The translations under genes and the position numbers were made by a program. From NCBI GenBank assembly GCA_014379625.1, contig JACMLJ010000010.1:62001-126000 (forward strand): a stretch of 64,000 nt of DNA, written 5' to 3'. The DNA is from Ferruginibacter sp. Lineage in GTDB: Bacteria; Bacteroidota; Bacteroidia; Chitinophagales; Chitinophagaceae. The notes under the pieces were generated by a model. The model searched no databases. It saw only the letters and a program-made list of their open reading frames with translations, and was not told the DNA's origin. Shown piece by piece: positions 45,281 to 55,298 of this stretch; the first letter of the stretch is position 1; every line of letters begins with the position of its first letter.

Positions 45281-45532
45281 ATGGTCAATGGTCAAAGGTG
45301 AATCAATGTGTAGAATTTTAATTGCCCCACCCTGAAGGAAGGGGCAATTAAATTGCAGCGCTTAAACGACATTGAAGGGTAATTGAGGAAAAGTTAAGTA
45401 AGCTGATAGTTAACAGGTGGTAGATTAAAATAGCAGCTTTTATGAGATTAGCCAAATGTTTAGGCCCTTTTCGCCAATAATTATAAACATGGCCATATTT
45501 CACCATTGACCATTCACCTTTCACCATTCACG
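45281..45532. repeat. Repeat block bounded by inverted TTCACC-type arms
   Basis: The left arm (45281-45305, AATGGTCAATGGTCAAAGG) is complementary to the right arm (45499-45532, TTCACCATTGACCATTCACC followed by a partial repeat). Between them lies a GC-rich module with the CCTGAAGG core (45316-45373). The same layout occurs at 48.7-49.2 kb. Confidence 0.75.
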
Positions 45533-45561
45533 AATTGTTTTTTTTTCATAATTTTATAACA

Positions 45562-46569
45562 ATGAAATCTATTCGTAAAGCCATTTTTATTGCAGCTCTT
45601 TTATTTTCAATTCAATACTGCTCCGCTCAAACCGCCAAAGAACTGCAGGAAACAGCGCGGTCTTTTATGCAGCAGGGAGATTTTACCAATGCCTTCATTG
45701 TATTGAACCGCGCTTCCATACTGGATCCAAAGAATATCGAGATAACAAAGGACCTTGCGCTTAATTATTTTTTTCAAAAAAATTATACCCGGGCTTTGGA
45801 AGAAATCAAACCCGTACTCGACAGGGAGGATGCAGATGACCAGTGCTACCAGATAGCCGGCAATTGTTATAAGCAACTTGAGCAAACCAAAGAATGTGAA
45901 AAACTATATAAGAAAGGAATAAAAAAATTTCCGCAAAGCGGCTCGCTGTATAATGATTTAGGGGAATTGCAATGGGCACAAAAAAATTATGAAGCCATCA
46001 AACAATGGGAAAAAGGTATTGAAACAGACCCGAATTTTTCTAAAAATTACTACAATGCCTGCAAGTATTATTATTTTACCACAGATAAGGTATGGAGCAT
46101 ATTATACGGAGAAGTGTTTGTAAATATGGAACCCCAGGGAAAGGCCACCCCTGAAATTAAATCGATTTTACTGGAGAGTTATAAAAAACTATTTGCTGAA
46201 ACTGATTTTAACAAAGAAAACAAAGAGACCGGTAAGTTTACAGAAGCATTTCTTCAAACAATGAAGAAACAAACCCTGGTTGCTTCGGGAGGTATCAATC
46301 CTGAAACCCTTATCATGATCCGCACAAGGTTCATCTTAGACTGGTTTCACGATTATGCCGCCAAATACCCAAGCCGTTTGTTTGAATACCAGCGCCAGCT
46401 TTTACAGGAAGGTATGTTTGATGCCTACAATCAATGGCTATTTGGTACGGTGCAGAATTTAGCGGCTTACCAGAACTGGATTACTACCCATTCTTCGGAT
46501 TACAATGAATTTAGCCGCTTTCAAAAAGGACGGATATATAAAGTTCCCCCCGGCCAGTATTACCGGTGA
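45562..46569 (+). CDS. Secreted tetratricopeptide-repeat protein
   Basis: From the ATG at 45562 the product is 335 residues with signal peptide (AIFIAALLFSIQYCSA). TPR-like helical pairs fill about 20-190: ETARSFMQQGDFTNAFIVLNRASILDPKN, LALNYFFQKNYTRALEEIKP, CYQIAGNCYKQLEQTKECEKLYKKGIKKFPQS, YNDLGELQWAQKNYEAIKQWEKGIETDPN. The C-terminal third is not TPR and is unassigned. The nine codons before the chosen ATG would break the signal. A probable protein-interaction scaffold of the envelope; partner unknown. A terminator follows at 46627. Confidence 0.85.
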   Translation: MKSIRKAIFIAALLFSIQYCSAQTAKELQETARSFMQQGDFTNAFIVLNRASILDPKNIEITKDLALNYFFQKNYTRALEEIKPVLDREDADDQCYQIAGNCYKQLEQTKECEKLYKKGIKKFPQSGSLYNDLGELQWAQKNYEAIKQWEKGIETDPNFSKNYYNACKYYYFTTDKVWSILYGEVFVNMEPQGKATPEIKSILLESYKKLFAETDFNKENKETGKFTEAFLQTMKKQTLVASGGINPETLIMIRTRFILDWFHDYAAKYPSRLFEYQRQLLQEGMFDAYNQWLFGTVQNLAAYQNWITTHSSDYNEFSRFQKGRIYKVPPGQYYR

Positions 46570-46926
46570 ATAAACTTCAACTAAAAAATTACTGCAGCTA
46601 AAATAATATTTATTTGTATATTTCGCAGCCATCGCAATCAGTTGGGATGGCTTTTTTATTTATCTTAGTTGTATACTTAAAGAACATCAGTGAACAAGAG
46701 CATTAAAACTACGGCAGATTAAGAAACGGTGTGGTAATTATGCATAAGCTGGTGGCTGTTAAAAGTAAAAAGAATTTATTCTGTTCGCATTAAGATTATA
46801 GACTGTTTTTTAAATGTTTACCTTGTCATAAAAAGCCTGCCGAATTGAAATGATGGTTAACCTTAAAAGTTTTAAAGCTTTTAACCCCTATGAATATTTT
46901 TTTTACATAAAGTTGAACGATTGCAT
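46570..46926. other. Intergenic region with terminator, before the acyl-CoA ligase gene
   Basis: 357 bases. It holds the terminator at 46627-46657 and otherwise nothing recognisable; the last ~100 bases must include the ligase promoter. Confidence 0.6.
46627..46657 (+). terminator. Intrinsic terminator of the TPR gene
   Basis: AGCCATC (46627-46633) and GATGGCT (46646-46652) form a stem with a 12-base loop, followed directly by a T-run. Confidence 0.8.
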
Positions 46927-48714
46927 ATGAACGAAAACTCCCGGATATTCGATTTTTTACAATACCAGTTAGATAAATTTCCTAAAGCGGATATGCTTGG
47001 CGGCAAAGAAAACGGCGAATGGAGGCGGTACAGCACTGCTGAAGTAAAAGAAACGGTGAATAATTTAAGCGCAGGTTTGATCAGCTTAGGCCTCAGCGGA
47101 AATGACATGACGGTTGACAAGCAGGATAAGATTGCCCTGATCAGTAAAAACAGGCCCGAATGGCTGATGCTCGATATGGCCTGTCAGCAAATAGGTGTAA
47201 CACTATGCCCAATCTACCCTACCACCAATATCAATGAACTGGAATTTATTTTTAATGATGCGGGTGTAAAATTGGTGTTCATCAGCGGACAGGAAATTTT
47301 AGATAAGGTAACAAGTATACGTTCAAGAGTACCATCTTTATTAAATGTGTACAGTTTTGATGAACTTCCATTGGTGGAGTACTGGAAAACCATCTTAGGT
47401 TTGTCCGATCCGGCTAGCTATAAAAAAATGGAGGAAATAAAAGATAAAATATCAGCCGAACATTGCGCCACCATCATTTATACATCCGGCACTACCGGTA
47501 CCCCCAAGGGCGTAATGCTTAGCCATCGCAACATTGTTTCTAACGTAATTAATTCCGTAAAAAGTTTTCCTTTTGAACAAAATGTTAATGGAAAAGCGCT
47601 TAGTTTTTTACCGCTGAACCATATCTTTGAAAGGATGGCCTCGTATATTTATATCAATAGCGGTATCTCTATTTATTATGCTGAAAATTTAGAGAGCATT
47701 GCTGAAAATTTAAAAGAAGTAAAACCTAATATATTTTGTACGGTACCCAGATTACTTGAAAAAGTGTACGAAAAGATTATGGCAAAGGGAGCTGAGCTAA
47801 CCGGCATTAAACGTAAATTATTTGACTGGTCTGTTGCTTTGGGAGATAAATATGATAATAATAAAAACCAGGGGGTGAGTTATAATCTTCAGTTGGCTAT
47901 TGCCAATAAATTAATTTTTAATAAGTGGAGAGAAGCGCTGGGCAACAATATAAACTATATCATAACCGGAGGCGCTGCCTGCCAGGTTCGCCTTTTAAGG
48001 ATATTTACCGCTGCCAAAATCCCTATCTACGAGGGATATGGCCCAACAGAAAACAGCCCGGTTATCAGTGTTAATTGCCAATACAAAGGCGGCACTAAGT
48101 TTGGCACGGTAGGGCCTGTGCTGCAGGGGCAGCAGGTAAGGCTGGAACCCGATGGTGAAATTTGTGTAAAGGGTCCAAGCGTAATGATGGGATATTATAA
48201 GCGGCCTGATTTAAATGCGGAAACGATCATTGATGGCTGGTTGTACACTGGCGACATCGGGGTATTTGAGGATGGCAAATATTTAAAAATAACGGACCGG
48301 AAAAAAGAATTATTTAAGACCAGCGGTGGCAAATATGTAGCCCCCCAACCCATTGAAAACAGGATGAAAGAATCGCCTTTTATAGAGCAAATGATGGTGG
48401 TAGGCGCCGACCATAAATTTGTAGGCGCCCTAATCGTTCCTTCCATACCCAACCTCAAAGAATGGATGCGCCTGAAAGAAATTAAGTTCACCACCAATGA
48501 AGATGCGATACACCATCCTAAAGTACTGGAATTATACCGGGAGCTAATGGATAGTTTTAATAAATTTTTTAACCAGGTTGAACAGGTAAAGCGTTTTGAA
48601 TTATTACCCAACGAATGGACGATTGACAGCGGCGAACTTACACCAACACTAAAGCTTAAACGAAAAGTGATCATGGAAAAGTACCGGGATGTGATCGGAC
48701 GGATTTATGGGTGA
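46927..48714 (+). CDS. Long-chain fatty-acid--CoA ligase (AMP-binding)
   Basis: 595 residues from the ATG at 46927; a TTG two codons upstream is possible. ANL-superfamily motifs are all present: IIYTSGTTGTPKGVMLSHRN (P-loop-like AMP binding), FLPLNHIFERMA, YEGYGPTENSP, LYTGDIGVFEDGKYLKITDRKKELFKTSGGKYVAPQPIE (hinge and A8) and the C-terminal Lys region. It activates long-chain fatty acids to acyl-CoA in the cytoplasm. It resembles the FadD15-like, bacterial long-chain type by its length and its PIYPTTNINELEFIF stretch. Gene context gives no pathway. Confidence 0.95.
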   Translation: MNENSRIFDFLQYQLDKFPKADMLGGKENGEWRRYSTAEVKETVNNLSAGLISLGLSGNDMTVDKQDKIALISKNRPEWLMLDMACQQIGVTLCPIYPTTNINELEFIFNDAGVKLVFISGQEILDKVTSIRSRVPSLLNVYSFDELPLVEYWKTILGLSDPASYKKMEEIKDKISAEHCATIIYTSGTTGTPKGVMLSHRNIVSNVINSVKSFPFEQNVNGKALSFLPLNHIFERMASYIYINSGISIYYAENLESIAENLKEVKPNIFCTVPRLLEKVYEKIMAKGAELTGIKRKLFDWSVALGDKYDNNKNQGVSYNLQLAIANKLIFNKWREALGNNINYIITGGAACQVRLLRIFTAAKIPIYEGYGPTENSPVISVNCQYKGGTKFGTVGPVLQGQQVRLEPDGEICVKGPSVMMGYYKRPDLNAETIIDGWLYTGDIGVFEDGKYLKITDRKKELFKTSGGKYVAPQPIENRMKESPFIEQMMVVGADHKFVGALIVPSIPNLKEWMRLKEIKFTTNEDAIHHPKVLELYRELMDSFNKFFNQVEQVKRFELLPNEWTIDSGELTPTLKLKRKVIMEKYRDVIGRIYG

Positions 48715-49231
48715 GATGGGGAATGGTGAATGGGCAATGGTGAAATAATTGTATATACCAATTAATTTCTGACAGTAAACAAACCTGCCGGATACTGAAA
48801 TTTTCTAAAGGGCGATGCAGTTGAATTACTGGCATCCCGGAAATATTGGGTATTTCGGAGGACAATTCCTTTGTTAACCAGCAATATTGCTTTGTTCAGC
48901 ATTGTTGTGTCACTCACTTGTACCGCATACCATTGTGGAACATTCATCAACAGGTAAAATTTAGCAAAACAATATTGTCCAACATTTACGATCCAATGTT
49001 GTTTAGCTAAGGGTTTTAATTGCCCCCTCCTTCAGGTCGGGGATAAAAATTGACAATTACAAATGCGGCTTTAGCCGAAACATTGTTTGGCTAAAGCCAA
49101 AATGAAATATTGGTAACTATCTTTCCCCCGCCCTGAAGGACGGGGCAATTGAATTGCAGGGCTTAAACTAAACGACATTCATTCATAATCCCCGGCAACC
49201 ATACAGAATACAGCTTCGCCATTGACTATCT
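48715..49231. repeat. 517-bp intergenic repeat block
   Basis: No credible gene. The left arm GGAATGGTGAATGGGCAATG near 48721 and a right partial arm CCATTGACTATC near 49218 are inverse copies of the TTCACC-type unit. Inside are two CCTGAAGG-type modules (about 49018-49042 in reverse, 49121-49179 forward), the second nearly equal to the one at 45316-45373, and an inverted pair GGCTTTAGCC / GGCTAAAGCC at about 49065-49098. A 62-codon minus-strand ORF (48762-48950) has no support. Confidence 0.65.
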
Positions 49232-52200
49232 TTAGTTTAGCTTCCCCACAATATTGAGTTTAAACCCGGTTTTAACCGTAACCATACTGTCAGGAGAAAG
49301 ACGAAGGCTATAACAGGACGCATTATTACTTACCAATGGATAAGTATGCCCCGAAGGAATGATCACTTCTGTTTGTGCATCGGGCAAAACTCCACAATCC
49401 CAGTTAGCTGTATTTTCCCAGGCATTGTTAGTTGTGCCTTTCCAGTAAACAGAAAATTTCAATTTATTTTCCGGGCTATTAATGGTGTCATTCACTACGC
49501 ACCTGTACCTGTATCCGTGCATGCTGGTAGGCGGAGATGTTATTACCAGTACACTTGTATTTGCCCCACTATAAATATCAGCATTGGTTAAATCAGTAAA
49601 CCCTGCGCCATTATTTACCTGCCATTGATAACCGGCTCCTGTAATACCTGCCGTAAATATTGCATTGCCCGTGGGACAAATTCCCTTATTAGCGCCAATT
49701 ACTGTTTTATCCTCGTTAGTAATAACCGGTAAATTGTAATCAAAATAAATGGCTGCTTTGTTGGTAAATTCATCACCGACTGCTAAGCCTGCTGATGGTT
49801 TTATCTTAAACAGTATAAAACCATTGCTCCCTGCCTGGTTGGTGGCGCTATCAGGTAAAAGAATTTTCTTAAAATCCCAGGTCGCTATATTTCCTTCTAA
49901 ACTGAAAGTATAGGGATGGCTGGCGGAAACCATATCCAGACTATTTACGTTTAACCCCGCCCGGAGTGTATCCTTCACGGTAATAAAAAAGGCAGTATCT
50001 GTTCCGGTATTTTGAAAACGGATCATGTACTGCAGGTATTCTCCACCTGCATATTGTGTTGTGGTTAATGTTCCGGCGTGTATTTCTGTTTTATCATTCG
50101 GGTCAAAGGAACCCCGTACAATTTCTCTTATATTGAAAATATTATTGTTTACTGAAGAATCATTAACAACCGGATTGGCGGTTACCCTTAAGGAAACAGT
50201 ATCGCCGTTATTTAAAGTGGGTGGGGCAGCAAGTGTAACGGTCGCATACAAGGTATCAATATCATATGCATTCAAAGTGAACGGGCCCCACCAGATGGAG
50301 TCTGCCAGCATGCCGCTCTTAGGGCGGCTGGCACTAAGGTAAGTTTGCCGCGTGTCTTTTTTTAGTCCCACTATTACATTATTGATTGTTGTAGTACCCA
50401 CATTTTTTGTGATGATGCGGTAAGTGGCGTCAAAGCCGGGTCTTGGGGTAGACAGTGGCGATAACTGTATTTCAAGATCATTTACATTTGGTTTTGGTGT
50501 AAGTGCAAAATCAACACTATCTTTTAAATCGAAACTTGTAAAGCTGGTATTATGCGCAGCAGGATAAACTGTATAATAATTATTCACAGGTTTATAAGTA
50601 CTTATATAATTGCCGGTGTCAACATTGTTCAAAAACCTGCCATCAAAAATACGTGCAGACGTTGTATCCCTAGATTTTATTGAATTAATTCTACCCTGGC
50701 TATAAAAATGCTCACCGGCATCTTTAATGTGGTTACCATTGTTATCAATAAATACCAGTCCTTTTATAACATTAGTGATGCCTAATTTACCTACAACCAT
50801 TAATGCACCATAGTTTCCGACATCCTGGTATAGATCGTCATTAAGAGAACTAGAGTTGCCAACAAAAATAATATCATTATTATTATCCAACTGGATATCC
50901 ATCAGGTATTCATTACTGGTGCCGCCAATTGCTTTTTGCCAAATGATATCGCCTGAAGGGTTTATTTTTACTATTGTCAAATCAACCCCGCCATGTTTAC
51001 CTTTAATTGTCCCATATTTATCCGTGATACTACCCCCCAATATAAAGTTGCCATCTTTCATTTTATGTAAGCGGGAGGACAAACGATTATCATAGAAAAC
51101 GTCTAAAGGCTTCTTCACATAATTGCTATCCTGGTAACCTTTGTATAATTTATGTAGTTTACTGTTTATTACGATTCCTGAATTGGAAATTTGTAACACC
51201 CAAAGTGTAACTGCCGATTCAGGATAATAAGGCAAATCACCATTTTTTGCATTGGTACTGCCCGTTAATAAAATACCAGCATTATTGTTTACCGCACCGG
51301 TGATGTAACTATCCCCATTACCACCATAGCACTTACTCCAAATAATATTACCATTGCCATCTATATTTAAGACCCATGCATCTGATTTATAAGAAGTATC
51401 ATGCGTTAGCTCATCATATACTCCAGGCTGGTGCGACCCAACTACATCGCCACCGCTGGCTGATGATGTTGTAGCCAGTACCAGGAAACTTCCGTTTTGC
51501 AGTGATACAAGCCGATGGCCATAATCGTTTCTGTTTCCACCGTAAATTTTAGTGAAAATAACATTACCTGCTGAAGAAATTTTGGCAACAAATACATTAC
51601 TAAAAACAGTATCTGCATTATTGTGCAAAAAATCAGCATTATGAGAATAGGTGCTTCCTGTAATCAAACAACTTCCGTCTGGTAAAATGAGCATGTCCTC
51701 ACTTAAATTATTGTATTTAGCTCCATTAATTGCCTTACCCCAAATATAATTACCAAACAAATCAAACCGGGCCACTAAAACTCTTCGGGAATAATTATTA
51801 GTGGAATCACCATACGCATTCCCTAAAACCATGCATCCCCCATCGGTGGTATGCCTGATTGCGGATACAGCACTAAAAAAATTTATTCCCGGAAGGTGAT
51901 GCAGATACTTCTCCCATACTGATAAACCATCTTTGTTAAGTTTTGAAATAAAGGGTATATCCATACCAGAAAAAACTGAATCAGCCTGGTGGGCTTTCTC
52001 ACCGGTAATAAAATAGCCATCTCCATTTTGTATAGTGTCTACTGAAACGCATATTTCATAAGTGTTTGGCCTTCCTGCAAAATGCCTTAACCATTTTACG
52101 CCACTGGTAGAACCTTTTGCCTGGGAAACGGGAAATTCAACATACTGCTCAAGAGGGTAACTTTTATAAACATAATTGGAAGCTACTTTAATACCAGGTA

Positions 52201-52873
52201 CAAAATTTTTAGCAAAAATAAAAGACCCAATTGTATCACCGAATGCAGGATAATTAAATGTAAGCACTATCGCATCTCTCGGATTGTACTCATTTCGGCT
52301 ATGCTGCACATTGGGAAGGTTCCATTGAAGTTTTCCGCTTCCTGAAACAGAAGGAGGTATAGAAGCATTCACAAACGATACCATCGGGTTAAAATTTACG
52401 GAAAGGGTAGCAGGCGTACTCTTCAGGCGCCCTTCATAACCATAAATTAATGTGTATTGCCTGGTACCCCCTGTAAATGGAATATCCGCATGATTACCGC
52501 TGTTATAAGTAAAAACGTTTACAATACTGTCTTTTTTCTGATATGCAAAATCCAGTACATAGTTACCTGCCGAAGTATAAACTTTATTCAGACTGGATAT
52601 GGTATAATAACTTAAATTATCCACCTCACCCCCCATCACAAAACTATAAGACCCAACAGGCACCACCATCTCGTATTGCCCTAAATCATCGGTACCAGCT
52701 ATATAGGTATTACTGTAGTTAGCCTGTACGTACCTGTCAGCCAGTACAGAATCCCCACCATCAAAAACCTGGTTGCCATTTACATCGTAATAACACCTGC
52801 CTGAGATGTTGACTGTTTGGGAAGATGCGCAGGCGGATAACAAAAGGAGCAGGACGGATAAAAAAGTTTTCAT
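49232..52873 (-). CDS. Large secreted surface protein with SdrD-like, propeller-type and DUF11-like repeats
   Basis: About 1213 residues from the ATG at 52873 (a TTG three codons upstream is possible), with a signal peptide (FLSVLLLLLSACASSQ). An N-terminal SdrD B-like domain (GRCYYDVNGNQVFDGGD) is followed by at least four propeller-like repeats of the form WxKxYGG...D...DG..L.TGST (about 300-680), a second SdrD-like unit (GLVFIDNNGNHIKDAGEHF), DUF11/conserved-repeat domains (QYMIRFQNTGTDTAFFITVKDTL, AAIYFDYNLPVITN) and a final NWDCGVLPD domain. A clear T9SS sorting domain is not seen; the C-terminus ends in the latter domain. Probably an adhesin or outer-surface structural protein. Confidence 0.85.
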   Translation of the reverse strand: MKTFLSVLLLLLSACASSQTVNISGRCYYDVNGNQVFDGGDSVLADRYVQANYSNTYIAGTDDLGQYEMVVPVGSYSFVMGGEVDNLSYYTISSLNKVYTSAGNYVLDFAYQKKDSIVNVFTYNSGNHADIPFTGGTRQYTLIYGYEGRLKSTPATLSVNFNPMVSFVNASIPPSVSGSGKLQWNLPNVQHSRNEYNPRDAIVLTFNYPAFGDTIGSFIFAKNFVPGIKVASNYVYKSYPLEQYVEFPVSQAKGSTSGVKWLRHFAGRPNTYEICVSVDTIQNGDGYFITGEKAHQADSVFSGMDIPFISKLNKDGLSVWEKYLHHLPGINFFSAVSAIRHTTDGGCMVLGNAYGDSTNNYSRRVLVARFDLFGNYIWGKAINGAKYNNLSEDMLILPDGSCLITGSTYSHNADFLHNNADTVFSNVFVAKISSAGNVIFTKIYGGNRNDYGHRLVSLQNGSFLVLATTSSASGGDVVGSHQPGVYDELTHDTSYKSDAWVLNIDGNGNIIWSKCYGGNGDSYITGAVNNNAGILLTGSTNAKNGDLPYYPESAVTLWVLQISNSGIVINSKLHKLYKGYQDSNYVKKPLDVFYDNRLSSRLHKMKDGNFILGGSITDKYGTIKGKHGGVDLTIVKINPSGDIIWQKAIGGTSNEYLMDIQLDNNNDIIFVGNSSSLNDDLYQDVGNYGALMVVGKLGITNVIKGLVFIDNNGNHIKDAGEHFYSQGRINSIKSRDTTSARIFDGRFLNNVDTGNYISTYKPVNNYYTVYPAAHNTSFTSFDLKDSVDFALTPKPNVNDLEIQLSPLSTPRPGFDATYRIITKNVGTTTINNVIVGLKKDTRQTYLSASRPKSGMLADSIWWGPFTLNAYDIDTLYATVTLAAPPTLNNGDTVSLRVTANPVVNDSSVNNNIFNIREIVRGSFDPNDKTEIHAGTLTTTQYAGGEYLQYMIRFQNTGTDTAFFITVKDTLRAGLNVNSLDMVSASHPYTFSLEGNIATWDFKKILLPDSATNQAGSNGFILFKIKPSAGLAVGDEFTNKAAIYFDYNLPVITNEDKTVIGANKGICPTGNAIFTAGITGAGYQWQVNNGAGFTDLTNADIYSGANTSVLVITSPPTSMHGYRYRCVVNDTINSPENKLKFSVYWKGTTNNAWENTANWDCGVLPDAQTEVIIPSGHTYPLVSNNASCYSLRLSPDSMVTVKTGFKLNIVGKLN

Positions 52874-52974
52874 AAAAATCAATAAGGTACATTACTTATT
52901 GATAAAGATATGGGTTTAAATATAATAGCCCTTTTTATCTTGTTATAGCGCGCAGCATCTGAGCACCTTTCAAA

Positions 52975-54012
52975 TTACACCGGGCATTTTTCATGATAAT
53001 TGATCAGCTCAATGGGTGTTTTCTCAAATTCATACCCGGCATATTTTATAACGATTTCATCAAGCACATCATCAATTTCATCAACAGTTTTCAATGTAAC
53101 CAACTGGTAACGGTATTCTTTAATACCGGGCAAGCCTTTTAAATAGTTGGCATAATGGCGGCGCATTTCAAATATACCCACTACCGGGCCCTTCCATTCA
53201 AATGATTTATATAAATGTTTTTTACACACTTCCACTCTGTCTTCAATTGTTGGAGATGGTAAATATTCGCCCGTATCCATAAAATGTTTGATCTCTTCAA
53301 ATATCCAGGGATAGCCTATCGCGGCCCTTCCAATCATAATGCCATCTATGCCGTAGCGGTTTTTATATTCCAGCGCTTTTTGCGGACTATCAATATCTCC
53401 GTTACCAAAAATAGGTATGGTTATCCGCGGGTTATTTTTCACTTTCCCTATCAGTGTCCAGTCTGCTTCTCCCTTGTACATCTGTGTGCGGGTGCGCCCG
53501 TGAATGGCCAGGGCCTTTATGCCCACATCCTGTAAACGTTCCGCTACTTCTTCTATATTTCTGTTACTGTCATCCCAGCCAAGCCTGGTTTTTACAGTAA
53601 CAGGCAATGAAGTTGACTTTACCACGGCCGAAGTTAACCGCACCATCAGGTCTATATCTTTTAATACCCCCGCTCCCGCGCCCTTCATAGCTACTTTTTT
53701 TACGGGGCAGCCAAAGTTAATATCCAGCAGATCGGGGTGGGTAACGTCCACGATTTTAGCTGCGAGGGACAGGCTTTCTTCATCCCCCCCAAATATCTGT
53801 ATACCGACCGGTTTTTCATAATCAAAAATATCCAGCTTTTTACGACTTTTAATGGCATCCCTTATCAAACCTTCGCTGCTGATAAATTCTGTGTACATCA
53901 GGTCGGCGCCCTTGTCTTTGCACACAGCCCTGAACGGGGGGTCACTTACATCCTCCATGGGGGCAAGCAGTAGCGGAAATTCGGGAAGTTGTATATTACC
54001 TATTGATGGCAT
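52975..54012 (-). CDS. dusB: tRNA-dihydrouridine synthase
   Basis: 345 residues, the usual length of DusB-type enzymes. FMN-binding TIM barrel with LLAPMEDVSDPPFR at about 15-28, DINFGCPVKKV with the catalytic Cys102, VKTRLGWDD, AIHGRTRTQMYKGEADW and IFGNGDIDS, then IDGIMIGRAAIGYPWIF for FMN phosphate; a helical C-terminal tRNA-binding domain follows (EMRRHYANYLKG). It reduces specific uridines of tRNA to dihydrouridine. It is monocistronic and divergent from the CPBP-protease gene. Confidence 0.95.
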   Translation of the reverse strand: MPSIGNIQLPEFPLLLAPMEDVSDPPFRAVCKDKGADLMYTEFISSEGLIRDAIKSRKKLDIFDYEKPVGIQIFGGDEESLSLAAKIVDVTHPDLLDINFGCPVKKVAMKGAGAGVLKDIDLMVRLTSAVVKSTSLPVTVKTRLGWDDSNRNIEEVAERLQDVGIKALAIHGRTRTQMYKGEADWTLIGKVKNNPRITIPIFGNGDIDSPQKALEYKNRYGIDGIMIGRAAIGYPWIFEEIKHFMDTGEYLPSPTIEDRVEVCKKHLYKSFEWKGPVVGIFEMRRHYANYLKGLPGIKEYRYQLVTLKTVDEIDDVLDEIVIKYAGYEFEKTPIELINYHEKCPV

Positions 54013-54168
54013 GTAAATAGTTGATAGTTGATAGTTAATGGTTTAAAACTTTTCTTAAGGTTCCGGCAACAGCATTTTGTAAATCAATCAACCCAACATC
54101 AAAAATTGGAAACCCTAAACTTTCTAAACTTTTTTGGCTGTAAATTTACGCACTTATAAGCAAACAAT

Positions 54169-55152
54169 ATGGCGTATTTAGCAAGCAACCGTTTCACTTA
54201 CTGGGGCCAGCTCGGCATCCTTACTGCACTAACGGGTGTTGGATTGATCATTGGGGGACTGGCCAGCATCATTCCATTAATTGGAAAGGTAAAATTAGAC
54301 GAGTTAACTTCGCCCGGCTTTATCAACGATTTATTGAAGCCTGAAAACGCCGCCACCCTGCGATGGATGAATTCTATTACCAATTTTTTCCTGTTTTTTT
54401 TTCCCGTTCTTCTATATAGTTTCATTTGCCACAAAAAAGCATTTATCCATTTAGGGTTTAAAAATCAATTTAACTGGCTTTCCGGCGGAGTAGTGATATT
54501 GATCATGCTGACCGCCCTCCCCTTAGTAAGCGCTTTGCAGGATTTAACCACTATGTTGCCCTGGTCAAAAGCTTCCCTGCTAAAATTTAAACTTGCCGAA
54601 GAAGCCTATAACAAGCAAGTGGCGGTAATGGCAAAAATGGACAATGCCTGGGAATATCTTTTATCGGTAGTAGTGATCGCTTTTTTACCCGCTTTATTCG
54701 AAGAAACCCTGTTCAGGGGAGGTATTCAAAACCTGCTATCCCGTTGGTTTAAGATGCCCGTTCTGGCTATTGTGATCACCGCCATTATTTTTAGCGCCGT
54801 ACATGCCTCCTACCTGGGATTTTTAAGCCGTTTCGCTCTCGGGTTTATTTTGGGATGGATCTATTACCGTACCGGCAATTTGTGGTTCAGCATACTTGGT
54901 CACTTTTTTAATAATGCCTTCGCCGTAACTGTTTTGTACATGACATCAAAACCCGGCGAAATACCAGACCCTTCAAAATTAGAAGGGGGCCTGCCCCTGT
55001 GGACAGGAATAGTAAGCATTGCAGTGATATACACTTTATTTCTTTTATTTGAAAATATCAGTAAAAAAGAAATCGACCGGCCGGGGGAAGAACTGCTCAT
55101 TCCCGGCACTGAATATCACAATAACCCTTTTTTAGATGATACAAATATTTAA
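54169..55152 (+). CDS. CPBP-family intramembrane glutamic endopeptidase
   Basis: 327 residues with about eight hydrophobic segments. The family motifs are EETLFR (Glu178, Glu179, Arg183), HASYLGF with His212, and HFFNN with His245, placed in membrane helices. CPBP proteins are related to eukaryotic Rce1 CAAX proteases; in bacteria some process bacteriocins or lipid-anchored proteins. The phospholipid genes cdsA and psd follow in the same direction after 146 bp, with a degenerate repeat between them. Confidence 0.9.
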   Translation: MAYLASNRFTYWGQLGILTALTGVGLIIGGLASIIPLIGKVKLDELTSPGFINDLLKPENAATLRWMNSITNFFLFFFPVLLYSFICHKKAFIHLGFKNQFNWLSGGVVILIMLTALPLVSALQDLTTMLPWSKASLLKFKLAEEAYNKQVAVMAKMDNAWEYLLSVVVIAFLPALFEETLFRGGIQNLLSRWFKMPVLAIVITAIIFSAVHASYLGFLSRFALGFILGWIYYRTGNLWFSILGHFFNNAFAVTVLYMTSKPGEIPDPSKLEGGLPLWTGIVSIAVIYTLFLLFENISKKEIDRPGEELLIPGTEYHNNPFLDDTNI

Positions 55153-55161
55153 CCATTCAAT

Positions 55162-55262
55162 ATCGTTTAGTTTAGTTAAGTTCTTTCTTCTCTGTTGGAT
55201 TAATGCATGATCAGACAAACAAAAAAATCCTAACTAAACGGCATTCACCATTCACCAATCAC
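55162..55262. repeat. 84-bp degenerate repeat, copy 1, with TTCACC-type tail
   Basis: The stretch 55162-55245 aligns with 62805-62888 through shared blocks: CGTTTA at the left, AAGT-CTTTCT, GATTAA, TCAGACAA-CAAAAAA and AAACGGCATT / AAACGACATT at the right. Its ends are roughly complementary (CGTTTAGTTTAGTTA against TAACTAAACG). It is followed by ATTCACCATTCACCAATCAC. Confidence 0.7.
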
Positions 55263-55298
55263 GATAACCCATTTTACAAATAACCCAACATAATTTAA

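Noticed and set aside
48762..48950. 62-codon minus-strand ORF in the 48.7-49.2 kb repeat block
   Set aside because: The end (YPAGLFTVRN) vaguely recalls a T9SS sorting domain, but the rest does not fit and the region is filled with repeats. At most a gene remnant.
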